From positions 124,001-188,000 of the forward strand of contig NEED01000023.1 of NCBI GenBank assembly GCA_002110465.1: a stretch of DNA of 64,000 bases, given 5' to 3'. The position numbers and the translations under genes are program-made. This DNA comes from an unicellular cyanobacterium SU2 (GTDB lineage: Bacteria; Cyanobacteriota; Cyanobacteriia; Cyanobacteriales; Microcystaceae). This document shows, in pieces, positions 1 to 9,117 of the stretch. The first letter of the stretch is position 1; the number at the start of each line of letters is the position of its first letter. Under the pieces are notes generated by a model, which saw nothing but the letters and a program-made list of their open reading frames with translations, was not told the DNA's origin and searched no databases.

Positions 1-46
1 CACACACCCGACAATTATTATAAGATTTACTTAAAAAAATAGTATC

Positions 47-922
47 TTATCTTCTGTCGTGAGCCAGCCATTGCAATAAATCAGCCTCTTCTTGGAAATC
101 TAACAGAGCTTCTCCAAGATCTTCTAACTGAGCTACAGGGAGTTGACGAATTTGTTGCTCGATGGTAAGAGAAATTGGCCCTATACGACGGTTTAGTAAG
201 CGTAGTACCAAAATGGCTTCTCCTTCTTGTCTACCTTCTTGTCTACCTTCTTGTCTACCCTCTTGTCTACCCTCTTGTCTACCTTCTTGTATGGCTGATG
301 CCCAAATGTCTTGGTAAATTACTGATTCCTTCATAATTTCCTCTCTTAATATCCTTTGAATCAATCTCTTGTCTAAGATTAAACCAGCTAAAATAGCAGT
401 TGAAGCTGCTAGATTGCTTCGGTCTTTTCTGTCACTTACTCTTTCAATTCTACTGGCTACATCTCTCAACACCGCTTCTCGATTGTTTCCTTGTCCCAAA
501 ACCGCAAATGGCCATATCCCTGGTGACTGTAGCAATTCTTGTGAATCGATTTCCCACAACCGAATAACATTAAATTCATGGCGAGTTCGCTCTAATTCAA
601 AAACCGCTTGCTGTACTAATTCTGAGCTAGTTTTCGTTAAATAAATTACTACTTGGTGCATCTGTTTATTTGGGTAACGGCGATGCACTCTTACCCGATA
701 ATCGAGCATTCTAAACGGAATATCCTCATCAGACTTGGTTTGAAACTCGATATGTAGTACCAACTCTTCTGACTGAAGAAAGATTAAGCTATCGGCTCGA
801 ATCGGTTCTAGTAACAGTTCTGAGGGTTTTAGTTCAGTTAAGTCAATAGGTTTGCCTAGTAGCCAAGTAGCCATATCCGATGCAAAGGTGGCAGCAATGA
901 ATTTGCAAGTAGAGTCAAACAT
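47..922 (-). CDS. Rpn-like PD-(D/E)XK nuclease family protein
   Basis: A 291-residue protein of the cyanobacterial Rpn/transposase-like PD-(D/E)XK group. The N-terminal half carries a plausible nuclease core: Asp44 (in IRADSL) and Glu59-x-Gln61 (in HIEFQ), the E-x-Q form common in this group, followed by a conserved RMLDYRVRVHRRY stretch. The C-terminal third is helical and contains a tandem GRQE tetrapeptide array at about residues 213-234, then a short helical tail. Members are usually multi-copy and are thought to act as structure-independent DNA endonucleases or recombination-promoting factors; the role of this copy is unknown. It is transcribed away from the P450 gene. The start is the ATG at the 3' end of the interval on the plus strand. 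Family assignment is fairly sure; activity is inferred. Confidence 0.75.
   Translation of the reverse strand: MFDSTCKFIAATFASDMATWLLGKPIDLTELKPSELLLEPIRADSLIFLQSEELVLHIEFQTKSDEDIPFRMLDYRVRVHRRYPNKQMHQVVIYLTKTSSELVQQAVFELERTRHEFNVIRLWEIDSQELLQSPGIWPFAVLGQGNNREAVLRDVASRIERVSDRKDRSNLAASTAILAGLILDKRLIQRILREEIMKESVIYQDIWASAIQEGRQEGRQEGRQEGRQEGRQEGEAILVLRLLNRRIGPISLTIEQQIRQLPVAQLEDLGEALLDFQEEADLLQWLAHDRR
222..293 (-). repeat. 12-bp coding minisatellite (GRQE repeats)
   Basis: Five consecutive 12-bp units (ccttcttgtcta or ccctcttgtcta on the plus strand) plus a degenerate sixth encode repeated Gly-Arg-Gln-Glu in the nuclease-like protein. The unit length is a multiple of three, so copy number can change without breaking the frame. 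Confidence 0.9.
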
Positions 923-1072
923 TAATTAATTCTATCACTTTTAAACTCTTAAATTTTCTGGAAATTAGAATGACTGGTCTATTAGGAATTCAGACTTTAA
1001 TATTTGATGTTTTTAATAATTTCTTGTTATATTAACTATAAACTATAAAATTTTATTTATTCACTAGAGTCA

Positions 1073-2407
1073 ATGGTTACTCAATTACCTCCCCGTCCTC
1101 AAACTCCCCAATTACTTCGTGTCTTAAAACTTATCTTTCGTCCCTTAGATTATTTAGAAGATTACCAGAAACAATACGGAGATATCTTTGCTGTTGGCAA
1201 GTCAAAAACTCCATTGGTTTATGTTAACCATCCCCAAGGAATTCAGGAGATTTTCAATGCTGATAAAACTTTGTTTAAATCCGGTGCAGGGGTGGGGTTT
1301 GTTGGGTTCTTATTAGGAGGAAATTCTCTAGTTGCTTTGGAAGGAGAACGCCATCAACGAGAACGTAAATTACTAACACCACCTTTTCATGGGGAAAGAT
1401 TACGCAACTACAGTCAGCTTATTTGTGATATTACCCGACAAGTGACTGAACCTTTAGAAAAAGGAAAGCCTTTTTTAGTTCGTCCCATTATGCAAGAAAT
1501 TACTCTAAAGGTGATCTTAGAAGCTGTTTTTGGTGTTACTTCAGGAGAACGTTATACAAAATTACAAAACTTGCTTGGTTCGATGTTAGAGTTCTTTAAT
1601 TCTCCGCGTAATGCGGCAATTATTTTCTTTAGTTCCCTACAACAAGACTGGGGAAATTGGAGTCCTTGGGGTCGATTTCTTAGATTAAAAGAAAAAGTTG
1701 ATCAATTAATCTATGAAGAGATTCGAGAAAGACGCAAACAAGGGAACTTTTCAGGGTCAGATATTTTAACTCTATTAATGTTAGCGACAGATGAAGAAGG
1801 AAACCCCATGACAGATGAGGAATTACACGATGAATTGATAACATTATTAATTGCGGGACATGAAACCACTGCGTCTAGTTTAACTTGGGCATTATACTGG
1901 ATTCATTATCTACCAGAAGTTGAAGAAAAATTACGTTTTCAGCTATCTAATTTAGGCGAAAATGCTTCTCTTGAAGACATTGCTAAACTGCCCTATCTTA
2001 ATGCTGTTTGTTGTGAAACTCTCAGAATTTATCCTGTCATTGTTAGTGCATTTTTTCGGGTTCTACAATCTCCTTTTGATCTAATGGGTTATCATTTTGA
2101 ACCAGGAACCGCATTTATTCCGTCTATTTATCTGGTTCATCACCGTGAAGATATTTATCCTAACCCCAAACAATTCAAACCAGAAAGATTTTTAGAAAGA
2201 CAATTTTCTCCCTATGAATATTTACCTTTTGGGGGAGGAATCCGCCGTTGTATAGGAATGGAATTAGCCCGTTTAGAGATGAAATTAGTCATCGCTAGTA
2301 TCTTGTCTCAATTTCAACTTCAATTACTGAATAATCGCCCTTTAAAACCTGTTCGCCGAGGGTTAACGGTTGCCCCTCCAAATAATTTTAAAATGATGCT
2401 GAGATAG
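1073..2407 (+). CDS. Cytochrome P450 (CYP110-like)
   Basis: A 444-residue cytosolic or membrane-associated cytochrome P450. All diagnostic motifs are visible: the oxygen-activation I-helix AGHETT starting at residue 261, the K-helix E-x-x-R (ETLR) near residue 322, and the haem-binding loop FGGGIRRCIG with the thiolate ligand Cys393. Length and the MELARLEMK segment after the Cys are normal for bacterial class I enzymes, and the overall look is that of the cyanobacterial CYP110 family, which oxidises fatty acids or terpenes. No ferredoxin or reductase gene lies beside it, so the redox partner must be encoded elsewhere. The substrate cannot be told from sequence. A TnpB relic follows immediately downstream. 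Confidence 0.92.
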   Translation: MVTQLPPRPQTPQLLRVLKLIFRPLDYLEDYQKQYGDIFAVGKSKTPLVYVNHPQGIQEIFNADKTLFKSGAGVGFVGFLLGGNSLVALEGERHQRERKLLTPPFHGERLRNYSQLICDITRQVTEPLEKGKPFLVRPIMQEITLKVILEAVFGVTSGERYTKLQNLLGSMLEFFNSPRNAAIIFFSSLQQDWGNWSPWGRFLRLKEKVDQLIYEEIRERRKQGNFSGSDILTLLMLATDEEGNPMTDEELHDELITLLIAGHETTASSLTWALYWIHYLPEVEEKLRFQLSNLGENASLEDIAKLPYLNAVCCETLRIYPVIVSAFFRVLQSPFDLMGYHFEPGTAFIPSIYLVHHREDIYPNPKQFKPERFLERQFSPYEYLPFGGGIRRCIGMELARLEMKLVIASILSQFQLQLLNNRPLKPVRRGLTVAPPNNFKMMLR

Positions 2408-2449
2408 ATAGAGAATGCGGAGTAGAAGAGTGGGGGGGATGAGATTAAG

Positions 2450-2676
2450 CTGGGTTGATGTTGTGTGGAGCAAAACATGACCGTGATGAAAACGCCAGCA
2501 AAAACATTAGAACACAGGGCATCAGGCAACTCGCCCTGAGCGTAGTCGAAGGGATATCGGTCTTGGGAACCAGGACTGCTGCTCAAGGAGGGGAAGTCAG
2601 ACCAAAAGGTGGGCGTAAGTCTGTCTTGAGGCACTTCCCTGTGAGTTCAGAAGCCCCAACTTCAACGAAGCGATAG
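2450..2676 (+). pseudogene. 3' fragment of an IS200/IS605-family tnpB
   Basis: Only the C-terminal tail of a TnpB (OrfB) nuclease remains. The reading frame holds CGAKHDRDENASKNI, which matches the last zinc-ribbon cysteine and the HDRDxNAxKNI motif that end TnpB proteins, followed by the usual variable tail. Everything upstream is gone and stop codons precede the fragment. The coding tail runs into a hairpin typical of an IS605-type right end, so the piece covers the region that in live elements also encodes the guide (omega/reRNA) scaffold. It abuts the 3' end of hemB. The in-frame SVVEG segment comes from the common dispersed word CCCTGAGCGTAGTCGAAGGG. Confidence 0.75.
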
Positions 2677-2691
2677 TCGAGTAAGTTGGGG
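2654..2691. repeat. IS605-type right-end hairpin
   Basis: CCCCAACTT (2654-2662) pairs perfectly with AAGTTGGGG (2683-2691) across a 20-nt loop, followed by TAGTTCACA. Its place directly after the TnpB tail fits the subterminal hairpin recognised by the TnpA transposase. No tnpA is present here. Confidence 0.65.
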
Positions 2692-2706
2692 TAGTTCACA
2701 CAATTC

Positions 2707-3723
<1,017 letters not shown>

Positions 3724-3731
3724 TTATAAAA

Positions 3732-3744
3732 AATGATAATCATT
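3732..3744. promoter_or_regulatory. Fur/Zur-type box upstream of hemB
   Basis: AATGATAATCATT is a perfect 6-1-6 palindrome placed about 30 bp upstream of the hemB start. It shares the TGATAATCATT core with the boxes in front of the COG0523 gene and between znuA and the flavoprotein. Assignment to Zur rather than Fur is inferred from those zinc genes. Confidence 0.6.
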
Positions 3745-3816
3745 CTTATTTTAGAGCTAAAGTGAAATTGCTCAACTATAATCCTATGATAAATAAACTT
3801 CTCTTCATTAATAGCT

Positions 3817-4747
3817 ATGACTACAGCAACCAATCAAACTCAACTCAACTCTAGTATTGGCGGGACAAAGAATGTTTACCACTGGAATTTTTTAGACAAG
3901 CAATATCGAGTTGTTTACGAAACTATCGGCGCAGGAAACTCTGTACTTTTACTTCCTGCTTTTAGTACGGTTTCCAGTCGCACCGAGATGAAAGGTATTG
4001 CCAATCTACTTGCTACACATTATGAGGTGACGGTTTTAGATTGGTTGGGGTTTGGCGAGTCTCAATGTCCTCCTGTGGATTATAATCCCGCCTTATTTCA
4101 TCATTTATTAAGAGATTTTGCTAAGTCTGTTTTTAATAGCTCACTTATCTTCATTGCTGCCGGTCATGCTTCTGGATACGCTCTAAAATTTGTACAGAGT
4201 AACCCAGATATGATTTCTCAACTAATTTTAATTGCTCCCACTTGGCAAGGGCCTTTACGAGTAATGGGTTTACCTGATGGAGTAAGAAATGGGGTAAAAA
4301 ATCTAGTGCGGTCTCGCTTCGCGAGGCACTGCGTGACCGCCTTTTATCGGACAAGGATTATACTATCTCAATACTACTCCTTCCTTTCTGCACTTGATGT
4401 ATAAACGCCATGTCTATGTGGATGAAAGCAAACTAACTCCTGAATTTATCGCCCAAAAACACCAAATCACGTCTAAAGAGGGTGCGAGATATGCCCCTGC
4501 TGCTTTTGTCACTGGTGCGATCGATCCAACAGCAGATAGAGAGGAGTTTTTGCAACTTTTAGATTCAATATCGATACCCGTATTAATTATTCTGGCGGAA
4601 AATGCACCACCCAAATCAAAAGTGGAAATGGAGGCAATGGCAGAGTTGGAACAAGTGCAAACAGTTGAATTAAGGGGAACCTTGGGGATTTATGAAGAGT
4701 ATCCCGAAGCCGTGACAGAAGCGATTCAAAATTTTCTTATTACTTAA
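3817..4747 (+). pseudogene. Alpha/beta hydrolase-like gene broken by a palindromic repeat
   Basis: Two reading frames together make one alpha/beta-hydrolase-fold protein. The first part (3817 to about 4305) carries the VLLLPAFS oxyanion strand, DWLGFGES and a nucleophile-elbow-like AAGHASGY. The second part (about 4341-4747, frame +1) continues with PFIGQGLYYLNTTPSFL, LMYKRHVYVDES and the C-terminal IPVLIILAENAP strand. Between them lies a 33-bp palindromic repeat (4308-4340) that shifts the frame and adds a stop. In the elbow G-H-A-S-G the canonical nucleophile position is Ala, as in some non-canonical members, so even the intact protein may not have been a classical hydrolase. Either half alone is unlikely to fold. 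The function of the parent is unknown. Confidence 0.75.
4308..4340. repeat. Small palindromic dispersed repeat
   Basis: GCGGTC (4308-4313) pairs with GACCGC (4335-4340), and inside it TCGC (4314-4317) pairs with GCGA (4321-4324), giving a branched palindrome. It is much more GC-rich than its surroundings and sits exactly where the hydrolase frame breaks, so it looks like an inserted element of the small dispersed repeat type known in cyanobacteria. Confidence 0.7.
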
Positions 4748-5139
4748 TCTAAACCCCAAATCAGATCAACATCATAACGACGAAACTGTTTGTCAGCACT
4801 CATCAGATGAAGGTTTTCTGCGATCGCACTAGCAATCAAGATACGGTCAAAGGGATCTCGATGATGCAAAGGGAGTTGATAGACGATGAAGGTATGATAG
4901 TGTTTGACATCAAGAGGCGCAATCTGAAGACTTGCCATTCTGCTAGAAATGTATTTATCAGGCGGTTCGGGTAATGGTAGTTTGTCTAAACCTGCTTTAA
5001 TCGCAATCTCCCAAGAACTAGCAGCAGAAAGATAAAGTTGATTTTTCTTGCTTTTCAATAAAGATTTAGCCTTTTTTCCTAAACGTTTTGGTTCTGTTAA
5101 TGCCCAAAGAAAAATTTGTGTATCTAGTAAAATATTCAA
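4744..5139 (-). CDS. VapC-type PIN-domain toxin
   Basis: A 131-residue single-domain PIN ribonuclease, the toxin of a type II toxin-antitoxin pair. The acidic catalytic residues are in place: Asp6 (LLDTQIFLW), Glu44 (SSWEIAIK), Asp95/Asp98 (HHRDPFDRILIA) and Asp116 (SADKQF). The SWEIAIK and HRDPFDR signatures match the cyanobacterial subgroup represented by Synechocystis Sll0205. The start codon overlaps the stop of the upstream antitoxin gene by four bases, which indicates translational coupling. Its 3' end overlaps the end of the convergent broken hydrolase gene by a few bases. Family is confident; RNA target unknown. Confidence 0.9.
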   Translation of the reverse strand: MNILLDTQIFLWALTEPKRLGKKAKSLLKSKKNQLYLSAASSWEIAIKAGLDKLPLPEPPDKYISSRMASLQIAPLDVKHYHTFIVYQLPLHHRDPFDRILIASAIAENLHLMSADKQFRRYDVDLIWGLD

Positions 5140-5378
5140 TCTGCATTACCTTCAAACGCCGATAAAACATCCTCTGGTAAAGGGTCGTTAAAATCTTCTG
5201 GAACACTAAATAATCCTTCATCTTGCCCTAAAATGCGGTCTTGAAGCGGTTGTTCTACAGGAACGAGGCGCACGATCGGTTTACCAGCTTTGGCGATAAC
5301 AATATCTTCCCCTAAAACAGCGCGGGAAAGGAGTTGAGATAAATGGGTTTTGGCTTCGTGAATGTTAACCTGTGCCAT
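5136..5378 (-). CDS. Phd/YefM-type antitoxin
   Basis: An 80-residue antitoxin of the Phd/YefM fold. The N-terminal DNA-binding part reads VNIHEAKTHLSQLLSRAVLGEDIVI and AKAGKPIVRLVPV, both typical. The acidic, proline-containing C-terminal tail (from about residue 45) is the part expected to wrap and block the PIN toxin. It is the first gene of a two-gene unit with the VapC-like toxin and overlaps it by four bases; in this family the antitoxin represses its own promoter. AT-rich sequence with HIP1 sites lies upstream. Confidence 0.9.
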   Translation of the reverse strand: MAQVNIHEAKTHLSQLLSRAVLGEDIVIAKAGKPIVRLVPVEQPLQDRILGQDEGLFSVPEDFNDPLPEDVLSAFEGNAD

Positions 5379-5820
5379 ATTACAATATATAAACTAAGCT
5401 ACTAGCTAAGTCTATTTTACTTTGGAGAGAGTATTTTGCTGCATTCAAAAGATAATGGTGATCGCCCTTTATCTCTGTACTGTTTCTATAGCGATATTTT
5501 CTTGAGGCGATCGCAAAAATAATTCAAATCGCAAATAAAAAATCTTGCTACACTTTAAATAACAATTGACGTTGGCTAAAAAAGCGCGAGGCGAGTTGTA
5601 ATGAATACGATCGCGAAAATAATTAAAATCTCAAATCCTGGTTAACGTGAATTCGGGATAAACTGAAAAGCTGATTCTATGGTTGTCTGAAATACCTATT
5701 GTCTCGTTAATAATGCTCCAACTCTGAACTCCGAACCCCTAACCCCGAACTCAGGTTGGTTAATATTCTTCTTTGGTTTAGGATTTGATTTCGATCCAGA
5801 AAATCATGTCTTAGTATTTT
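5379..5820. other. Intergenic stretch, no gene seen
   Basis: No credible reading frame is present. It holds several HIP1-like sites and an imperfect direct repeat: GATCGCaAAAATAATT (from 5509) recurs as GATCGCgAAAATAATT (from 5610), each followed by a related AAATC-CAAAT tail. A degenerate run of gaactccgaac-like words lies near 5725-5752. Confidence 0.6.
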
Positions 5821-6669
5821 CTAGTCATTACTCGCATAGCTTTTATCTATTATTTCATAAAGAAAATATTCATAGTCTTGTATATCAAATCCAGAATTAA
5901 TGTATGGTCTAATTTGATTAAAATAAAAATAAAAAACTCCACCTGCAATTGACCACAACATCAATGTTGCAGGAAATACATAAAATATGAATATAAAGCC
6001 TACCCATAATAAAAGAGCAATTAATAACAAAAAAAATATAAATACTATACGAGAAGACTTATTTGGCATTTTCTTTCGTTTCCATTTTAATAGTTTTTCT
6101 TTGTTAGCATCTGCCATAGAGCTATATAGAATAGTATGATCCATTAAATAATTATATCTATAGACTTGTCTAAACATATTATCTAGAAATTCAAAAAACT
6201 CATTCTCTGCAATCTTTTTTTTGTAACTACTTCTAAAATATGATATCAAACTATTTATCCATTCTCTATCATTTATAAATAAATCAAAAACTATATTAAA
6301 TATAGCGTTTAAAGATCCTGAAAAAATTACTTTTATATTTGATATAAATATCCTTGCACTATCGACAAGAAGAATTTCTGCTTGACCTCTATTTTGATCG
6401 GCTAATACTTTATATCTAGCTTGAAGTATTTTATAATAACCAAAAGCATAATCTGCTAAATTTCTTGTTAATTCCTTATATTGGTTAGTATTATTTTTCT
6501 CAAAAACTGTTCTATCAATAGCGGTTATCAGGTTATTTGAAAATAAAGTTGTATGATAGCTTCTCAGTGATTCTAATACTGTAATTTGTTCATTGACTAA
6601 AGTTCTTCTTACAGGATCGAGATTTTCAGCTTCTACTCTTAATTGGCTAATTGCTTGGGGAAAATCCAT
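5821..6669 (-). CDS. Hypothetical membrane-anchored helical protein
   Basis: A 282-residue protein I do not recognise. Residues 1 to about 195 are predicted to be mainly helical and rich in Asn, Tyr and Phe. A basic patch (LLKWKRKKMPNKSSR) precedes two closely spaced hydrophobic segments (about residues 205-230 and 233-252), so the protein probably sits in the membrane with its long N-terminal part in the cytoplasm. The tail of about 30 residues is acidic and aromatic. The coding sequence is clearly more AT-rich than hemB or the COG0523 gene beside it, which hints at horizontal gain. It starts at an ATG about 190 bp from the divergent COG0523 gene. No function is offered. Confidence 0.6.
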   Translation of the reverse strand: MDFPQAISQLRVEAENLDPVRRTLVNEQITVLESLRSYHTTLFSNNLITAIDRTVFEKNNTNQYKELTRNLADYAFGYYKILQARYKVLADQNRGQAEILLVDSARIFISNIKVIFSGSLNAIFNIVFDLFINDREWINSLISYFRSSYKKKIAENEFFEFLDNMFRQVYRYNYLMDHTILYSSMADANKEKLLKWKRKKMPNKSSRIVFIFFLLLIALLLWVGFIFIFYVFPATLMLWSIAGGVFYFYFNQIRPYINSGFDIQDYEYFLYEIIDKSYASND

Positions 6670-6812
6670 AGAGTTTTAAAGGGGTCGTAGATAAATAAGA
6701 ATATATTGCAGAATACAGCAACATATTCTTATAATACACAAAATATTGATTATTTCTTGTCATGCTCATTTTCGATTCTTTATACTAAAAACTGTTTTTC
6801 CGAGAATGAGAT

Positions 6813-6827
6813 CGATTATTATTATCA
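6813..6827. promoter_or_regulatory. Zur-type box upstream of the COG0523 gene
   Basis: CGATTATTATTATCA matches the cyanobacterial Zur-like consensus as I recall it (TGATAATnATTATCA) at 12 of 14 fixed positions. It lies 29 bp before the start codon, where repressor binding would overlap the promoter. Regulation is inferred from sequence only. Confidence 0.55.
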
Positions 6828-6855
6828 TTATCTAAAAGAGCTTAGGAATTAGATT

Positions 6856-7824
6856 ATGGTAGCGACAACCACTAACACCGTTCCCGTCACCATCCTAACT
6901 GGTTATCTCGGTGCGGGGAAAACTACTCTCCTCAATCGCATCCTTACTTACGAACACGGCAAGAAAGTAGCAGTTATCGTTAACGAGTTTGGGGAAGTGG
7001 GTATCGATAATCAACTGATAATTGATGCCGATGAAGAAATCTTTGAAATGAACAACGGCTGTATTTGCTGTACGGTTCGGGGGGACTTAATTCGCATTAT
7101 CGGCAATTTAATGAAGCGTCGTAACAAGTTCGACCATTTGGTCATTGAAACCACTGGATTAGCCGATCCTGCCCCTGTCATTCAAACCTTTTTTGTCGAT
7201 GAAGATATGAAAGATCAGATTGCTTTAGATGCAGTGGTTACGGTAGTGGATGCCAAACATATTCAGCAACATTGGGAAGCAGAGGAAGTACAAGAACAAA
7301 TTGCTTTTGGGGATGTTATTCTCCTCAATAAAATCGATCTCGTTAGTCCTGAAAAATTGGATAAATTAGAAAACAAAATCAAAGCCATGAACGGGATGGC
7401 AAAAATCTATCGTACCCAAAATTCTGAATTAGAAATAGACGCATTATTGGGAGTAAAAGCATTCAATCTAGACCATGCTTTGGAAATCGACCCCGAATTT
7501 TTAAATGAGGATGCCCACGAACACGACGAGACAGTAACGTCTTTTGCCATAGTGGAATCTGGGGCAATAGACGGACAAAAACTAAATAATTGGTTGAGTA
7601 ATTTACTACAAACTAAAGGGGTAGATATCTTTCGCATGAAAGGGATTTTAAATATTGCAGGGGAAGAAGACCGCTTTGTCTTTCAGGGAGTACATATGCT
7701 GTTTGATGGTAAACCAGACCGCCCTTGGAAGGAAGAAGAAACCCGTAATAATGAATTAGTATTTATCGGGCGTAATCTAGATGAGGCAGAACTGAGAGAG
7801 GACTTTAAGCAATGTTTAGCGTAG
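6856..7824 (+). CDS. COG0523 (CobW/ZNG1-type) metallochaperone GTPase
   Basis: A 322-residue G3E-family GTPase. The Walker A is GYLGAGKTT (residues 16-24), the invariant metal-binding C-x-C-C is Cys69-Ile-Cys71-Cys72 in NNGCICCTVRGD, and the base-specificity motif is NKID (158-161). An acidic His-containing loop (DAHEHDE) separates the GTPase domain from the CobW C-terminal domain. Family members deliver zinc or cobalt to client proteins. The Zur-type box just upstream and the zinc genes elsewhere in the window favour a zinc-limitation role. The 3' end overlaps the WD40 gene by 13 bases, so the two are translationally coupled. Metal and client are inferred. Confidence 0.93.
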   Translation: MVATTTNTVPVTILTGYLGAGKTTLLNRILTYEHGKKVAVIVNEFGEVGIDNQLIIDADEEIFEMNNGCICCTVRGDLIRIIGNLMKRRNKFDHLVIETTGLADPAPVIQTFFVDEDMKDQIALDAVVTVVDAKHIQQHWEAEEVQEQIAFGDVILLNKIDLVSPEKLDKLENKIKAMNGMAKIYRTQNSELEIDALLGVKAFNLDHALEIDPEFLNEDAHEHDETVTSFAIVESGAIDGQKLNNWLSNLLQTKGVDIFRMKGILNIAGEEDRFVFQGVHMLFDGKPDRPWKEEETRNNELVFIGRNLDEAELREDFKQCLA

Positions 7825-8891
7825 GTACAAAGGGGAAAGTCTTATTTCAGCAACAATGGCAGGGTAGTCTCTCAGAATACGTTACCGCAGTAGCTTGGTC
7901 GCCCGATGGTCTATTAGCAGCTAGTTCGGCGGCGGGAGAAGTCGTTGTATGGCAAGATAGTAACCTGATTAGTTTATTACCTGCGGATGTAACGTCAATC
8001 GACTGTTTGGCTTTTTCTTCTGATGGCAAGTTTTTAGCTGCTGGTGGACAGGATGGCAAAGTTAGAGTTTGGTCAATCCCCCCTACCCCCCTTAAAGAAC
8101 AGGAAGTGAAATTAGTTGCTAGTTTAGATAATGCACCCTCATGGGTTGATAAACTGTCTTGGAGTCCTACTTGGAACCACTTAGCCTTTAGTTTGGGGCG
8201 TTACGTGCAAATCTGGGATGCAGATAGTCAAACAGTGATTACTACTCTACCCTTTGCTAACTCCTCTGTTTTAGATTTAGCTTGGCGACCCAATGGGGAC
8301 AGTATCGCCATCGCCGGTAATGGAGGAGTCAAAGTATGGTCTACTACGGATTGGGATGACGACCCTTATCTAATTGATATGCCCTCAGCTAGTATTGTTA
8401 CAGCTTGGTCTGGGGACAGTAAATATATTGCTTCTGGTAATTTAGACAATACCATTACAGTTCTAGAATATGGTAGTCCTCATCCTTGGGTAATGCGCGG
8501 TTTTGCTGGGAAGATTTCCAATCTTGCTTGGTCACAACCATTGTCCAATAACACGCCTCTCTTAGCAGCATCGAGTATGGAAGACATTGTCGTTTGGAAA
8601 AAAGAAGCTGACGACAAAGATGGTTGGAATGCCCAGGTTTTAACTATACATGATGGGAAGATTCAAGGGTTAGCATTTCATCCCCATAGTTTATTACTCG
8701 CTTCTGCTGCGGATGATGGTTGGTTGTGTTTATGGACGAAAGCCAAACAAGTAGGACAAGTATTAGAACGTGCTATGAATGGTTTATCCTGTTTAGCTTG
8801 GAGTCAAGATGGCAGACAGTTGGCTGCTGGTGGACAGGATGGAGAGTTAATTATTTTCTCTGAGTCTAAGCGGGGTAAAGGTTTTGGTTGA
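7812..8891 (+). CDS. WD40 beta-propeller protein coupled to the COG0523 GTPase
   Basis: A 359-residue protein made almost entirely of WD40 repeats. About seven blades can be counted from recurring motifs such as VTAVAWSPDG, DCLAFSSDGKFLAAGGQDGKVRVW, DKLSWSPTWNHLAFS and SCLAWSQDGRQLAAGGQDG, enough for one closed propeller. No signal peptide or membrane segment is seen, so it should be cytosolic. Its start lies inside the last codons of the COG0523 gene, which implies an operon and probably a shared complex. I infer that it acts as a docking partner or client scaffold for the metallochaperone; no catalytic motif is present. Confidence 0.88.
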   Translation: MFSVGTKGKVLFQQQWQGSLSEYVTAVAWSPDGLLAASSAAGEVVVWQDSNLISLLPADVTSIDCLAFSSDGKFLAAGGQDGKVRVWSIPPTPLKEQEVKLVASLDNAPSWVDKLSWSPTWNHLAFSLGRYVQIWDADSQTVITTLPFANSSVLDLAWRPNGDSIAIAGNGGVKVWSTTDWDDDPYLIDMPSASIVTAWSGDSKYIASGNLDNTITVLEYGSPHPWVMRGFAGKISNLAWSQPLSNNTPLLAASSMEDIVVWKKEADDKDGWNAQVLTIHDGKIQGLAFHPHSLLLASAADDGWLCLWTKAKQVGQVLERAMNGLSCLAWSQDGRQLAAGGQDGELIIFSESKRGKGFG

Positions 8892-8903
8892 TTTGAATTT
8901 AAG

Positions 8904-8948
8904 AGGCGAGATCGCCTTTTTAACTGCTTTAAAATGATAGGCGATCGC
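8904..8948. repeat. HIP1-flanked interspersed repeat, copy 1
   Basis: Core TTTTTAACTGCTTTAAAAT is followed by AGGCGATCGC and preceded by a GCGAGATCGCC half. Related copies occur at 9452-9490 and 9925-9966, all in spacers next to toxin-antitoxin genes or relics. Confidence 0.6.
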
Positions 8949-9004
8949 TGCTAATTTTCAGCTTATTCTTTCTTGTTTCAACAAGTTACAAGACTAATAT
9001 TTTA

Positions 9005-9117
9005 TTATGGATGAGAAGGATCTGCTTTAAGTAGTTCATAACAGCGATCTGCAATTTTCTGTACACTCTTGGGTAGAGCTTAATAGCATTTCCAAAATCT
9101 TGGCGTTGTGCAATGCC
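9005..9117 (-). pseudogene. Truncated RelE/HigB-like toxin relic
   Basis: Read directly after the antitoxin relic, one frame gives HCTTPRFWKCY, a stop codon, then ALPKSVQKIADRCYELLKAD and PSHP before another stop. This is the N-terminal half of the cyanobacterial RelE/HigB-like translational-repressor toxins (TTPxFWKxYxxLPxxVQKxAxxxYxLLKxDPxHP). The in-frame stop and loss of the C-terminal half mean no active toxin can be made. Order and spacing after the antitoxin are those of a once-normal operon. Confidence 0.65.

Noticed and set aside
222-293. CRISPR array
   Set aside because: The 12-bp units are contiguous without spacers and are coding; no cas gene is present anywhere in the window.
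2320-2634. Minus-strand open frame of 104 codons between the P450 gene and hemB
   Set aside because: It overlaps the P450 3' end and the TnpB relic; it contains only the translated dispersed repeat (FDYAQGE).
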